This document shows positions 34,602 to 42,760 of a DNA stretch of 42,879 bases, piece by piece. The notes beneath the pieces were generated by a model, which was not told the DNA's origin, did no database searches, and was given only the letters and a program-made list of their open reading frames with translations. This DNA comes from an uncultured Desulfovibrio sp. (GTDB lineage: Bacteria > Desulfobacterota > Desulfovibrionia > Desulfovibrionales > Desulfovibrionaceae). Positions within the stretch are counted from its first letter, which is position 1. Each line of letters opens with the position of its first letter. A program made the translations under genes and the position numbers. The DNA lies in NCBI GenBank assembly GCA_905235595.1, contig CAJOMG010000031.1, positions 1 through 42,879 of the forward strand, written 5' to 3'.

Positions 34602-36370
34602 GTTTCCCCCCGCAAGCAGGCCCACAACCAGTGCCGCAGCGACGGACGCACCTGTCGTAAGGTAAAGCCATGCTGACGTAACATGCCTCGCAGGCGGAAC
34701 AAATGAGCAGTGCCCACCAGTGCCACTGCCCTTCCCCGCGTAAAATGGGGTAACATGGCTTCCAGAAAAACATCGTCACGCACAGAGATGACGCGCTCTG
34801 TACGTGAGGGGAATTCCGTACCGGTGCCCTGCATTTTTTCTATATCCCCCATTAGATATGCCTGGGTAGATTGTCGCCTGTGCCGTGCCCACGTTTCCGG
34901 ATGGCGCAAAAAATTAAGAATACGCGGCATGGGGATGCTTTCCAAAGAGGCCAGCTGGTCATCAATGCTCTCCATGCAGAGTACACGTCTGCCCATTTGA
35001 TGGGCTATTTCCCAGGCCTCCAGGTCTACGGACTGATTCCAACCCAAACGTTGCAGATAGGCATAATAGAGGGAAAAAAAGACGGACCACGGCCTGTGCG
35101 TTGCCAGTATGCCGCGTACATCCGCAGGATTGGGCCAGGCCATGTTGCAAAAGCGCGCAAGCCTTCCCTGTGGCCCCCGCACAATATGCTCCAGCCTTTG
35201 TATTTCCTCCTCCGTGAGCAACTCGGCAACAGCAGATCCTGCGCCCAGTGTAGCCCCCTGACTGGCTACCAAAGCCAGGCTGGCAGCATCCAAAGGTCCC
35301 TCAAAGAGAACGGTTTCCACCTTACGAAACAATTTGCGAAAAGAACGGGCAAAAGAGTAACAAAACAGGTGGGACGTACCACCAATAAAGGAAATGGAAT
35401 CCTGCTTGCGCACTTCCCAAAGCATGGCATAGGGGCGCTGCTCCGGTTGCTCGGGGAGTTCTCTTCTGCCTGAGGCATAGCCCTTGCGCAGCATCGCTGT
35501 CAGGGAGAAATCCACAACTTCGTGTAAAGCATGCCCCTTGGCCCCTGTGTGCAACCTGGCAAAAGGCACATCGCTCATACGCCAAGAGGCTGCCATGTAC
35601 GGGAGCGCTGGAACACCACCCCACTTTTTTTTGAAGCGGCTGATGCCCTCATTAACGCCCAACCCAAGATGTATGTACCCCTTGCCGGCAGTGCGTGCAT
35701 TACGCAACATGGATGCAAAGAGCGCGTCTGCGGCGTGCGGGGTATAGTGCAGGCGGGAATGTGCCCCGATAATATAGCTGCAAAAGACTTCCGGGGCATA
35801 ATCCATGACACAGCAGGCAGCAAGATGCCCATCCTTGTCCCAGGCATTGAGCAGGCGGATGTCTGTACCCGGCGCATCCAGCATGGCTGCTGTACGCGCA
35901 AAGAGCTCCCGTGCCTGTGGCCGCAGGGTTCTGCGGCGCACAAATTCCGCCCACAGGCGTCGGTGCTCTGCAGAAAACACTCTGTTCTCTTCAATGTGCA
36001 GCCGTTCTTCGGCCCGACGTACAGGGGCACGCAAGGCCCTTGGCACGGGAGCGTCGGCCGCCAGAATGTAGTACACATCCTCCTCATCCAAGTAGGGGCG
36101 CACCATCTCGGGCAAAGTGGGGGCAATGACCCAGCAGTCATCAATGGCACGCTCTCGGGCCAAGGAAATGACTGCAGCCATGAATTGGTCTGCGTCATAT
36201 TCGCCCCTGAGTGGGTAGCCAATGCCCACCAGCCAGTCTTCGCCCAGTAAAAAAAGAAAATTGTCCCGCACCGTGGCCAGGCCGCCTGAAACGGCCTGCA
36301 TAAAGGCCATAGAGTGTTCTGGCACCGTACTGACTGCTGCTGGATTTGGAAGCATGGTGTACATCCTCAT
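34598..36370 (-). CDS. FemAB/GNAT-like domain fused to TraB/GumN domain
   Basis: 590 residues. The N-terminal part (to about 280) is paralogous to that of the following radical SAM protein, sharing HLGLGVNEGISRFKKKWG (234-251). The C-terminal part (about 325-585) fits the TraB/GumN family: FIGGTSHLF, VETVLFEGPLD, a central LxxLESIPM segment, and the closing VALVGTAHLFRLRGML motif. TraB members are proposed metal-dependent peptidases or erythromycin-esterase-like hydrolases. An in-frame ATG at 36355 with GAGG nine bases upstream may be the true start. It is translationally coupled to the radical SAM gene. Confidence 0.8.
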   Translation of the reverse strand: MRMYTMLPNPAAVSTVPEHSMAFMQAVSGGLATVRDNFLFLLGEDWLVGIGYPLRGEYDADQFMAAVISLARERAIDDCWVIAPTLPEMVRPYLDEEDVYYILAADAPVPRALRAPVRRAEERLHIEENRVFSAEHRRLWAEFVRRRTLRPQARELFARTAAMLDAPGTDIRLLNAWDKDGHLAACCVMDYAPEVFCSYIIGAHSRLHYTPHAADALFASMLRNARTAGKGYIHLGLGVNEGISRFKKKWGGVPALPYMAASWRMSDVPFARLHTGAKGHALHEVVDFSLTAMLRKGYASGRRELPEQPEQRPYAMLWEVRKQDSISFIGGTSHLFCYSFARSFRKLFRKVETVLFEGPLDAASLALVASQGATLGAGSAVAELLTEEEIQRLEHIVRGPQGRLARFCNMAWPNPADVRGILATHRPWSVFFSLYYAYLQRLGWNQSVDLEAWEIAHQMGRRVLCMESIDDQLASLESIPMPRILNFLRHPETWARHRRQSTQAYLMGDIEKMQGTGTEFPSRTERVISVRDDVFLEAMLPHFTRGRAVALVGTAHLFRLRGMLRQHGFTLRQVRPSLRHWLWACLRGET

Positions 36371-36489
36371 GGCTCAAGCAGAGCGCACCGGATCTTTTTG
36401 TAAGTATAGCTTGCCTCCATCCCTGCCGTCCAGACAGAATCTGTGCCGCAGCACTTGCCAAAAGGCGCAAAATGCGGAATTTTTAAGGC

Positions 36490-36515
36490 GATGCCGCAGG
36501 GGCCTGCGGCGCATC
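36490..36515 (+). other. Hairpin in the leader of TTT operon 3
   Basis: GATGCCGCAGG and CCTGCGGCGCATC pair with one bulge, 33 bases before the tctC3 ATG. No plus-strand gene ends upstream, so it belongs to the leader. Role unknown: possible mRNA stabiliser or operator. Confidence 0.35.
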
Positions 36516-36547
36516 TATCAACTTTTCAGGATAGGGGAAGGGACCAT

Positions 36548-37501
36548 ATGAAAAAACTCTTTGCCATGCTGGCCTTGGCGCTTATTTTTGCGCCCATGGC
36601 CACCCACGCGTGGAGCCCGTCCGGCGACGTCACCGTCATTGTAGCCTATAAAGCCGGTTCGGGTACGGATACTGGGGCACGTTTACTGGCATCAAAGGCG
36701 GAAAAGTACATCGGTAAAACACTGGTGATCAACAATCTGCCCGGTGCGGACGGCAAGATTGGCTGGACAGAACTGGTCAAGGCCAAGCCCGACGGACAAA
36801 CCATCGGCTTCATCAACCTGCCCACTTTTACGACTCTGGCTGTTGCGCCCAACTCCACCTTCAAGGTGAGCGATGTCATCCCCATCTGCAATCATCTGAC
36901 AGAAACAGCCGTAGTTGTGGTCAAAGCCGACAGTCCGTGGAAAGACCTCAAGTCTCTCGTGGCTGCCTGCAAGGAAAAGCCCAATATCCGCTGCTCCACC
37001 AATGGCGTGCAGGCATCAAACCACACGGCAGCGCAACTGCTGGCCCAGAGCGCCGACTTCAAGTACAAGGCCATCCCCTATGGCGGCACAGCCGACCAGC
37101 TGCTTGCCCTGCGTCAGGGGGAAGTGCAGTTCACCTGCGCCAAGGTTGCCGACATCGCCCAGCTCATCAAGGGTGACAAACCTGAACTGCGCGTACTCGG
37201 GGTATTCGCCCCCCAGCGTCTGCCCGAACTGCCTGATGTACCGACCCTTGGCGAACTGGGTTACTATGACAAGTGGTATGGCTCTGCCCGCGCCCTGGTG
37301 GCACCCAAGGGCACACCACAAGAAATTATCGATTTCTACGTAACGGCCTTCCGCAAGACCATGGAAGATCCAGATTGTAAGGCTGCCCATGAAAAGGCCG
37401 GTCTTGCCCTTGATTTCAAGGACAATAAGCAGCTTGCCGCTCTCATCGCCGAGCAGGAAGTCTTCTGCCGCGATGTCATCACCAAGCTGTACGCAAAGTA
37501 A
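36548..37501 (+). CDS. tctC: TTT system 3 periplasmic solute-binding protein (TctC/Bug family)
   Basis: 317 residues from the ATG at 36548, where a clear signal peptide starts (MKKLFAMLALALIF, cleavage after THA near residue 21) behind a GGGGAAGGG site; the frame extends upstream without a signal. Bug-family loops are AYKAGSGTDTGARLL and VINNLPGADG. Binds an anion for the permease encoded downstream. The rest of the operon gives no hint of the substrate. Confidence 0.9.
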   Translation: MKKLFAMLALALIFAPMATHAWSPSGDVTVIVAYKAGSGTDTGARLLASKAEKYIGKTLVINNLPGADGKIGWTELVKAKPDGQTIGFINLPTFTTLAVAPNSTFKVSDVIPICNHLTETAVVVVKADSPWKDLKSLVAACKEKPNIRCSTNGVQASNHTAAQLLAQSADFKYKAIPYGGTADQLLALRQGEVQFTCAKVADIAQLIKGDKPELRVLGVFAPQRLPELPDVPTLGELGYYDKWYGSARALVAPKGTPQEIIDFYVTAFRKTMEDPDCKAAHEKAGLALDFKDNKQLAALIAEQEVFCRDVITKLYAK

Positions 37502-37508
37502 CCCTGTA

Positions 37509-37578
37509 TGCGGGGGCACTGGCTGCCCCCGCACTGATTTCATCTGAGCGTGCAGCGTCTGCCACACTGCACGTTCTT
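37509..37578 (+). terminator. Two hairpins after tctC3
   Basis: TGCGGGGGCA/TGCCCCCGCA (37509-37533) and CGTGCAG/CTGCACG (37549-37573, then TTCTTT) lie in the 100-base gap between tctC3 and tctB3. As in the other two systems, they probably favour the binding-protein message over the permease message. Confidence 0.65.
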
Positions 37579-37614
37579 TACAGGCAATCAACCTTCGGCA
37601 TTATGGAAGACGGG

Positions 37615-38061
37615 ATGAAAAAATCAGATATTGGCATTATTGCCATCATGTACGGGATCTGCGCCTTCTTTTTTTTCATGACCGTAGAGCTGCCGGAGGA
37701 GGCGCAGACCTACCCGCGCTGCCTGCTTGCCGGGCTGTGTGTACTCAACACACTGTATATGCTGCGTTGCCTTTTACGCCTGCGCCGTGAGGGATTCAGC
37801 AATGATCTGCCGCAGATTTTCTCCGGTTTTATGCGCAGCCAGTTCTTTCTGGTGGTGCTGTGCTGCATTGGCTATATGTTATTGATGTATGCGGCCGGCT
37901 TTTATGTGGCGAGCATTGTCTACCTTACGGGTGTTATGCTGCTGCTGCATGTGCCCAAACTGCACATCCTGCTCACAGTGGGCGTACTGGCCCTGCTGAT
38001 TTACGCCGTATTCACGCTATTTCTCAAAGTGCCCCTGCCTGTGGGCGTACTGTTCAGCTAG
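37615..38061 (+). CDS. tctB: TTT system 3 small membrane subunit (TctB)
   Basis: 148 residues, four hydrophobic segments. Start chosen at MKKSDIG (37615) with GGAAGA just upstream; an in-frame ATG at 37603 would add four residues. A basic loop (LLRLRREGF) follows the second segment, as in other TctB proteins. Confidence 0.85.
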   Translation: MKKSDIGIIAIMYGICAFFFFMTVELPEEAQTYPRCLLAGLCVLNTLYMLRCLLRLRREGFSNDLPQIFSGFMRSQFFLVVLCCIGYMLLMYAAGFYVASIVYLTGVMLLLHVPKLHILLTVGVLALLIYAVFTLFLKVPLPVGVLFS

Positions 38062-38102
38062 GGATGCCACACGACGCCAATCCGAGAAACTAAGGAACAG
38101 CC

Positions 38103-39611
38103 ATGGAAACTCTGACTCTCATGGGCATGGGCTTTGTACATGCCTTAAGCCCCGTCAACCTGTTCGCCATGTTTGCCTCCACGGCAGTGGGCGTAACCAT
38201 CGGCTGTCTGCCCGGTCTTTCCGCAGCCATGGGTGTGGCCCTGCTCCTGCCTGTCACATTTGGCATGGACCCGGCAACGGGGCTCATTGTTCTGGGCGGC
38301 ATCTATTGCGGCGCAATTTTCGGCGGCTCCATCAGTGCCATTCTCATCCACACACCGGGCACACCGGCATCAGCCGCCACAGCCATTGAAGGCTACCAAC
38401 TGACATTGCGCGGCCAGGCGGCCAAGGCTTTGACCACGGCCTGCTTTGCCTCCTTCTGTGGTGGGCTCCTAAGCTGCATATCCCTCTACTTTTTCTCCCC
38501 GCTTTTGGCGCAGCTTGCCATGAAATTCAAAAGCCCGGAATACTTCTGGCTCTCCCTGTTCGGACTGACCATTATTGCCGGTGTTTCATCCAAGTCCATG
38601 CTCAAGGGGCTCATGTCTGGCGTGCTGGGGCTTTTGCTTTCCACCATAGGCATGGATCCCATGGAGGGCGTACCGCGCTTCATGTTCGGCCAGGCGACCC
38701 TCTATAACGGCATTGACACCACATGCGCACTGATCGGCCTGTTCTCCATGTCACAAATTTTGATCCTGGCAGAAAAAAAGATTGTCCAGCGACCCCGCGC
38801 CGCAGAATTCAAAGACGCATTCGGTCTCAGTGGCAAGGAAATACGCCGTATTTCACCTACAATCCTTCGTTCATGGGTCATCGGTAATATTGTTGGCATT
38901 CTGCCAGGTGCCGGAGCTTCCATAGCCTGCTTCATGGGATACAATGAAGCCCGCCGCTTCTCCAAGCACAAGGAAGAATTTGGCAAGGGCTCCATTGAAG
39001 GTGTTGCTGGTTCCGAAGCTGCCAACAACGCGGTTACCGGAGGTTCGCTCATCCCCACACTGACGCTGGGCATTCCCGGGGAATCAGTGACAGCCGTGCT
39101 CATGGGCGGCCTCATCATACACGGGCTCCAACCCGGGCCGGCACTCTTCACCACCTATGCGGGCATGACCTATACCTTTTTTGCCGGCTTTGTCATTGTG
39201 CAATTTCTCATGCTGGGCATTGGCATTCTGGGATGCAGGGGCTTTGCCACCATAGCCCGTCTTTCCGACGCCATTCTAATTCCCTCCATTTTCCTGCTGT
39301 GCGTTGTAGGTTCCTATGCCATCCACAACAACTACACAGAAGTCATTATCATGATGATCTTTGGTGTCATCGGCTATCTAGCCCGCAAGTTTGATCTTAA
39401 TGCCGCTGCCATTGTCCTGGGGCTCATCCTCGGTCCCATTGGTGAAAAGGGGTTGCGCCGTGCACTTATGCTCAGTGATGGCGACCCGTCCATACTCTTT
39501 TCCACACCCATCTGCTGGACACTCATCGCACTGTGTGTACTGGGCGTACTCTCCCCCATACTGATGGGCAGAATGGAAAAAAAGATGGCTGCGCAACATG
39601 AAAATTGTTGA
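38103..39611 (+). CDS. tctA: TTT system 3 large permease subunit (TctA)
   Basis: 502 residues with 11-12 membrane segments. Signatures GCLPGLSAAMGVALLLP and GILPGAGASIACFMGYNEARR, then GSEAANNAVTGG and LGIPGESVTAVLMGG are present. An AAGGA site precedes the ATG. Last gene of the third TTT operon. Confidence 0.92.
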   Translation: METLTLMGMGFVHALSPVNLFAMFASTAVGVTIGCLPGLSAAMGVALLLPVTFGMDPATGLIVLGGIYCGAIFGGSISAILIHTPGTPASAATAIEGYQLTLRGQAAKALTTACFASFCGGLLSCISLYFFSPLLAQLAMKFKSPEYFWLSLFGLTIIAGVSSKSMLKGLMSGVLGLLLSTIGMDPMEGVPRFMFGQATLYNGIDTTCALIGLFSMSQILILAEKKIVQRPRAAEFKDAFGLSGKEIRRISPTILRSWVIGNIVGILPGAGASIACFMGYNEARRFSKHKEEFGKGSIEGVAGSEAANNAVTGGSLIPTLTLGIPGESVTAVLMGGLIIHGLQPGPALFTTYAGMTYTFFAGFVIVQFLMLGIGILGCRGFATIARLSDAILIPSIFLLCVVGSYAIHNNYTEVIIMMIFGVIGYLARKFDLNAAAIVLGLILGPIGEKGLRRALMLSDGDPSILFSTPICWTLIALCVLGVLSPILMGRMEKKMAAQHENC

Positions 39612-39667
39612 ATGTAGGGGTCAAAAGTATTGACCTCGTCCATTGATGTACCTAAATGATTCTTAAT

Positions 39668-39721
39668 CTCACCTTGCTTCAATGGAAGTTCATGGTGAGG
39701 ATGTATGAATTCGAGCACCAT
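39668..39721 (+). promoter_or_regulatory. Two mutually exclusive hairpins in the cstA leader
   Basis: CTCACC (39668-39673) can pair with GGTGAG (39694-39699), enclosing a CTTC/GAAG inner helix; alternatively ATGGTG (39692-39697) can pair with CACCAT (39716-39721), directly before the GAGGAGGG ribosome site. The overlap of the two right/left arms suggests a possible switch, but no known riboswitch class is recognised. Confidence 0.3.
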
Positions 39722-39733
39722 TGAGGAGGGAGC

Positions 39734-41188
39734 ATGTCGAATTCCATGTATTTTCTATTGGCTATAGCCGCACTTATTGTCGGCTATATCGTGTATGGCA
39801 CGTTTGTAGCCAAAGTTTTCGGGGCGGATCCCAACCGTCCGACCCCTGCAAAAACCATGGCTGACGGCGTGGACTATGTGGAAATGTCACCTTGGAAAGT
39901 ATGGTTGGTGCAACTGCTAAACATCGCCGGTGTGGGCCCTGTGTTCGGCCCCATTCTGGGAGCACTCTACGGACCCTCAGCTCTACTGTGGATTGTCATC
40001 GGCACCATTTTTGCCGGCGCCGTACATGACTATATGTCCGGTATGCTTTCGCTGCGTTACGGCGGCTGCAACGTGCCCGAAGTGGTGGGGCATACCCTGG
40101 GCAATGTCGCCAAACAGTTCATGCGCATCTTCGCCGTGGTGCTGCTGGTACTCGTGGGCGTTGTCTTTGTAGCAGCACCGGCCGGCCTGCTGGCCAAGCT
40201 GTCATCTTCCAGCTGGGGCATGCCTAGCATGACCGTCACCATCTGGGTGGGCATCATTTTCGCTTACTACTTCCTGGCGACCATCATGCCCATTGACAAG
40301 ATCATCGGCCGCTTCTACCCCATCTTTGGTGCCCTGCTTATCATCATGGCCGTGGGCATGAGCATTGCCATGTTCACCAACGGTTGCGACTTCTACAACA
40401 GCGTCAACTGGGGAGACTGGAGCACGCAGCATCCCAAGAAGCTGCCCATTTTCCCGCTGGTGTTCATCACCATTGCCTGCGGTGCACTTTCCGGCTTCCA
40501 CTCCACACAATCGCCACTCATGTCACGCTGCCTTTCCAATGAAAAATACGGCCGCGGGGTATTTTACGGTGGAATGGTGGCCGAAGGCTTCATCGGTCTG
40601 GTCTGGGCAACCGTGGGCATGACCTTCTACCACGGGCCCGATGCCCTGGCTGCTGCCTTGAAAGCCGGCCCCGGCAATGTGGTCTTTGAATCCTCCCTGG
40701 CTCTCATGGGCACCTTTGGCGGTATTCTGGCCGTGCTGGGGGTTGTGGCGCTGCCCGTCACTTCCGGTGACACAGCCTTCCGTGCAGCGCGCCTGACCCT
40801 TGCTGAATGGTTCAACTTCCCACAGAAGGAAATACCCAAGCGCCTTCTGTTGGCTGTGCCCCTGTTTGCCGTGGGTATTATCCTGAATAATGTGGACTTC
40901 AATATCATCTGGCGTTACTTCGGCTTTGCCAACCAGGCATTGGCCACAGTCATGCTCTTTTCCGGCGCTGCCTGGCTTGCCCAGCGCAACCGCTTCCACT
41001 GGATCTGCACCGTGCCCGCTACCTTTATGACGGCTGTGTGCGTGAGTTTCATATGTCAGGCCGGCATTGGTTTCGGGCTAGATCCCATCACGTCTAACTA
41101 TATTGGCGTGGCCGCTGCCGTCGTATGCTTTGTGGCATTCATGCTCTGTGGCCGCAAGCCTCTGGCTGGAGCTGAACAGCAGGCATAG
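39734..41188 (+). CDS. cstA: CstA/BtsT-family carbon carrier
   Basis: 484 residues, shorter than E. coli CstA (about 700) but typical of the compact anaerobe form. The N-terminal VGPVFGPILGALYGP and the HDYMSGMLSLRYGG motifs are family signatures; SGFHSTQSPLMSRCL and LPVTSGDTAFRAARL follow. 14 or so membrane segments. Characterised members import pyruvate or peptides. A strong GAGGAGGG site precedes the ATG. It is 122 bases after tctA3, with its own leader, and ends at a strong terminator. Confidence 0.9.
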   Translation: MSNSMYFLLAIAALIVGYIVYGTFVAKVFGADPNRPTPAKTMADGVDYVEMSPWKVWLVQLLNIAGVGPVFGPILGALYGPSALLWIVIGTIFAGAVHDYMSGMLSLRYGGCNVPEVVGHTLGNVAKQFMRIFAVVLLVLVGVVFVAAPAGLLAKLSSSSWGMPSMTVTIWVGIIFAYYFLATIMPIDKIIGRFYPIFGALLIIMAVGMSIAMFTNGCDFYNSVNWGDWSTQHPKKLPIFPLVFITIACGALSGFHSTQSPLMSRCLSNEKYGRGVFYGGMVAEGFIGLVWATVGMTFYHGPDALAAALKAGPGNVVFESSLALMGTFGGILAVLGVVALPVTSGDTAFRAARLTLAEWFNFPQKEIPKRLLLAVPLFAVGIILNNVDFNIIWRYFGFANQALATVMLFSGAAWLAQRNRFHWICTVPATFMTAVCVSFICQAGIGFGLDPITSNYIGVAAAVVCFVAFMLCGRKPLAGAEQQA

Positions 41189-41220
41189 GCTACAATAGCA
41201 CTCCGACTATCTGTATTTAG

Positions 41221-41253
41221 GACGGGATCTTCGGATCCCGTCTTTCTTTTTTT
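41221..41253 (+). terminator. Intrinsic terminator after cstA
   Basis: GACGGGATC and GATCCCGTC close on a TTCG tetraloop, followed by TTTCTTTTTTT. Textbook Rho-independent terminator about 30 bases after the stop codon. Confidence 0.95.
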
Positions 41254-41353
41254 GCACAAGACGCCTATATACAAATTTCGGCAGAGAGGGTACACCGGGC
41301 CCAAGCCGAACAAGGTATACCGGCATTTTCAGTTATCATAAAAAGGGTGCAGT

Positions 41354-41869
41354 ATGGGTTCTCTTATCCTTGCAGGGGATTCACTGGCCGTGGGGCTTTA
41401 CCAGCCATTGCAGCGGCATCTCCCTTCCATAGTATCTGTTGCCCAGGATGGACGATGTGCAAAAGACGCACAGCATATTCCTGCAGACGCATCCATGGTC
41501 ATTGTTTCTCTAGGCACCAATGACGCCGATGCAAGGGCACCTGCAGGCTGGGAGCAAACCTATGCCGAACGTCTGCATGGCATTATGTGCGCTGCCCCCG
41601 CAGCACATTTTCTCTGGCTGCTGCCGCCGGCCATGGGAGAAGCAGGACGCGAATTTTTTGTAGATCAACGCCGCAGGGTCATTCGGGATGTGGCAGTTGC
41701 AGCGCATGCGCTGCATATGGAGCCCTGGCCAGTATCCGACTACCAGAATTATTATCAAGGGCAACAGATACGAGATGACGATGGCATCCATTTTACAGCA
41801 CAGGGATATGCCTTATGGGCCCATGCAATACAGCTTGCCTTTGCATTTGCCATCGCACAGTGCGCATAA
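41354..41869 (+). CDS. SGNH/GDSL-family hydrolase
   Basis: 171 residues. Catalytic motifs of the SGNH fold are present: GDSL with the nucleophile near residue 10, SLGTND (Asn), and DGIHFTAQGY with the Asp-His pair. No signal peptide, so probably cytoplasmic. Esterase, lipase or deacetylase activity on an unknown ester. An AAAAGGG sequence lies before the ATG. No operon partner. Confidence 0.85.
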   Translation: MGSLILAGDSLAVGLYQPLQRHLPSIVSVAQDGRCAKDAQHIPADASMVIVSLGTNDADARAPAGWEQTYAERLHGIMCAAPAAHFLWLLPPAMGEAGREFFVDQRRRVIRDVAVAAHALHMEPWPVSDYQNYYQGQQIRDDDGIHFTAQGYALWAHAIQLAFAFAIAQCA

Positions 41870-42092
41870 ATATATCGCAACCTGCTATCAGGGCGTACTT
41901 CTAAGATCTGGCATACAACTTGGGTAAAAAATGGACACTGAAAGACGATGTCATGGCCAAAAAATGCACACACGGGCATGGAAGTATTGCGGATCTATTT
42001 GAATTCCCGGCATATTCCATTAATGGCACTCAATATGCTTACCGTATGACATTAGACTATTGCAGACTGTATGTACTCTTGAGGAGAAAAAC

Positions 42093-42563
42093 ATGAAGAA
42101 ATTATTGGCGATACTGGTTGCAACAGTGCTTTGTTCTGTCGGATACTACGGCCTTGGTATGGCCGCGACCGATGGCGGCGGGTATCATCCTGCGCAAAGG
42201 CAACAACAGAATGTAAGAGGTCACATGCAAGTCGACCGGGCCCATGACAGGTATGGGCACAGCCCTGGCATGCAGGATGATCGCAGGCCCGGTGGTTCTG
42301 GTATCCATTCAGACCGCAGGTCAAAAGGACATGGCCATGGTATTCATGGAGACCGCAGGTCAGACGGGCATGGCCATGGCATACACGAAGATCGCAGGCC
42401 CGGAGGATACGGCCCAATGCATGGCGACCACCGCCCTGACGGGCACAAGAACCATAGATACGACCCACAAGGCCAACGCCCTCATGGACACGTGCAAGGC
42501 GACCGTGGCTCTCATGGAATGCATTACAGGCCGCATGGATACCGCCCCCATGACCGACGTTAA
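42093..42563 (+). CDS. Exported His/Gly/Arg-rich repeat protein
   Basis: 156 residues from the ATG at 42093, preceded by GAGGAG. A signal peptide (MKKLLAILVATVLCSVGYYG, cleavage near residue 25) is followed by a low-complexity region rich in His, Gly, Asp and Arg. A degenerate repeat of about 14-15 residues built on GHGHGIH-DRR occurs at least three times. It could bind nickel, zinc or copper in the periplasm; the hydrogenase in this region makes nickel attractive, but that is inference. Confidence 0.7.
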   Translation: MKKLLAILVATVLCSVGYYGLGMAATDGGGYHPAQRQQQNVRGHMQVDRAHDRYGHSPGMQDDRRPGGSGIHSDRRSKGHGHGIHGDRRSDGHGHGIHEDRRPGGYGPMHGDHRPDGHKNHRYDPQGQRPHGHVQGDRGSHGMHYRPHGYRPHDRR

Positions 42564-42684
42564 GCATAGAGCTGACCCGTTACTACAGCTCTGACGCTGT
42601 TGCTGCCCATGCACGACGCGTCTTCCTGCACTGTTTCAGGATGTTACTTGCGCGAGATGCATGAAGCTACGAGACAAGGAAAAG

Positions 42685-42727
42685 CACAAAAAACGTCCCG
42701 CAAAACTGATACGCTTTGCGGGACGTT
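42685..42727 (-). terminator. Terminator reading leftward
   Basis: AACGTCCCGCAAA (42692-42704) pairs with TTTGCGGGACGTT (42715-42727). On the minus strand it is followed by a T-run (TTTTTTGTGC), so it would stop transcription entering from the right, for instance from a tRNA-Ser gene once located there. Confidence 0.75.
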
Positions 42728-42741
42728 CTGATTATCGCATT

Positions 42742-42760
42742 TGGCGGAGAGGGTGAGATT
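42742..42760 (-). repeat. tRNA-Ser 3'-end fragment, candidate att site
   Basis: The minus strand reads AATCTCACCCTCTCCGCCA: end of T-loop, 3' half of T-stem (CTCAC), acceptor strand (CCTCTCC), discriminator G and CCA. The rest of a tRNA is absent; the preceding minus-strand sequence is AT-rich. This is the pattern left when an element integrates into a tRNA 3' end. Confidence 0.6.

Noticed and set aside
41276-41295. Second tRNA-Ser-like 3' end (CGGCAGAGAGGG)
   Set aside because: It does not match the acceptor-CCA sequence at 42742-42760 well enough and lacks the T-stem bases, so it is not a convincing partner repeat.
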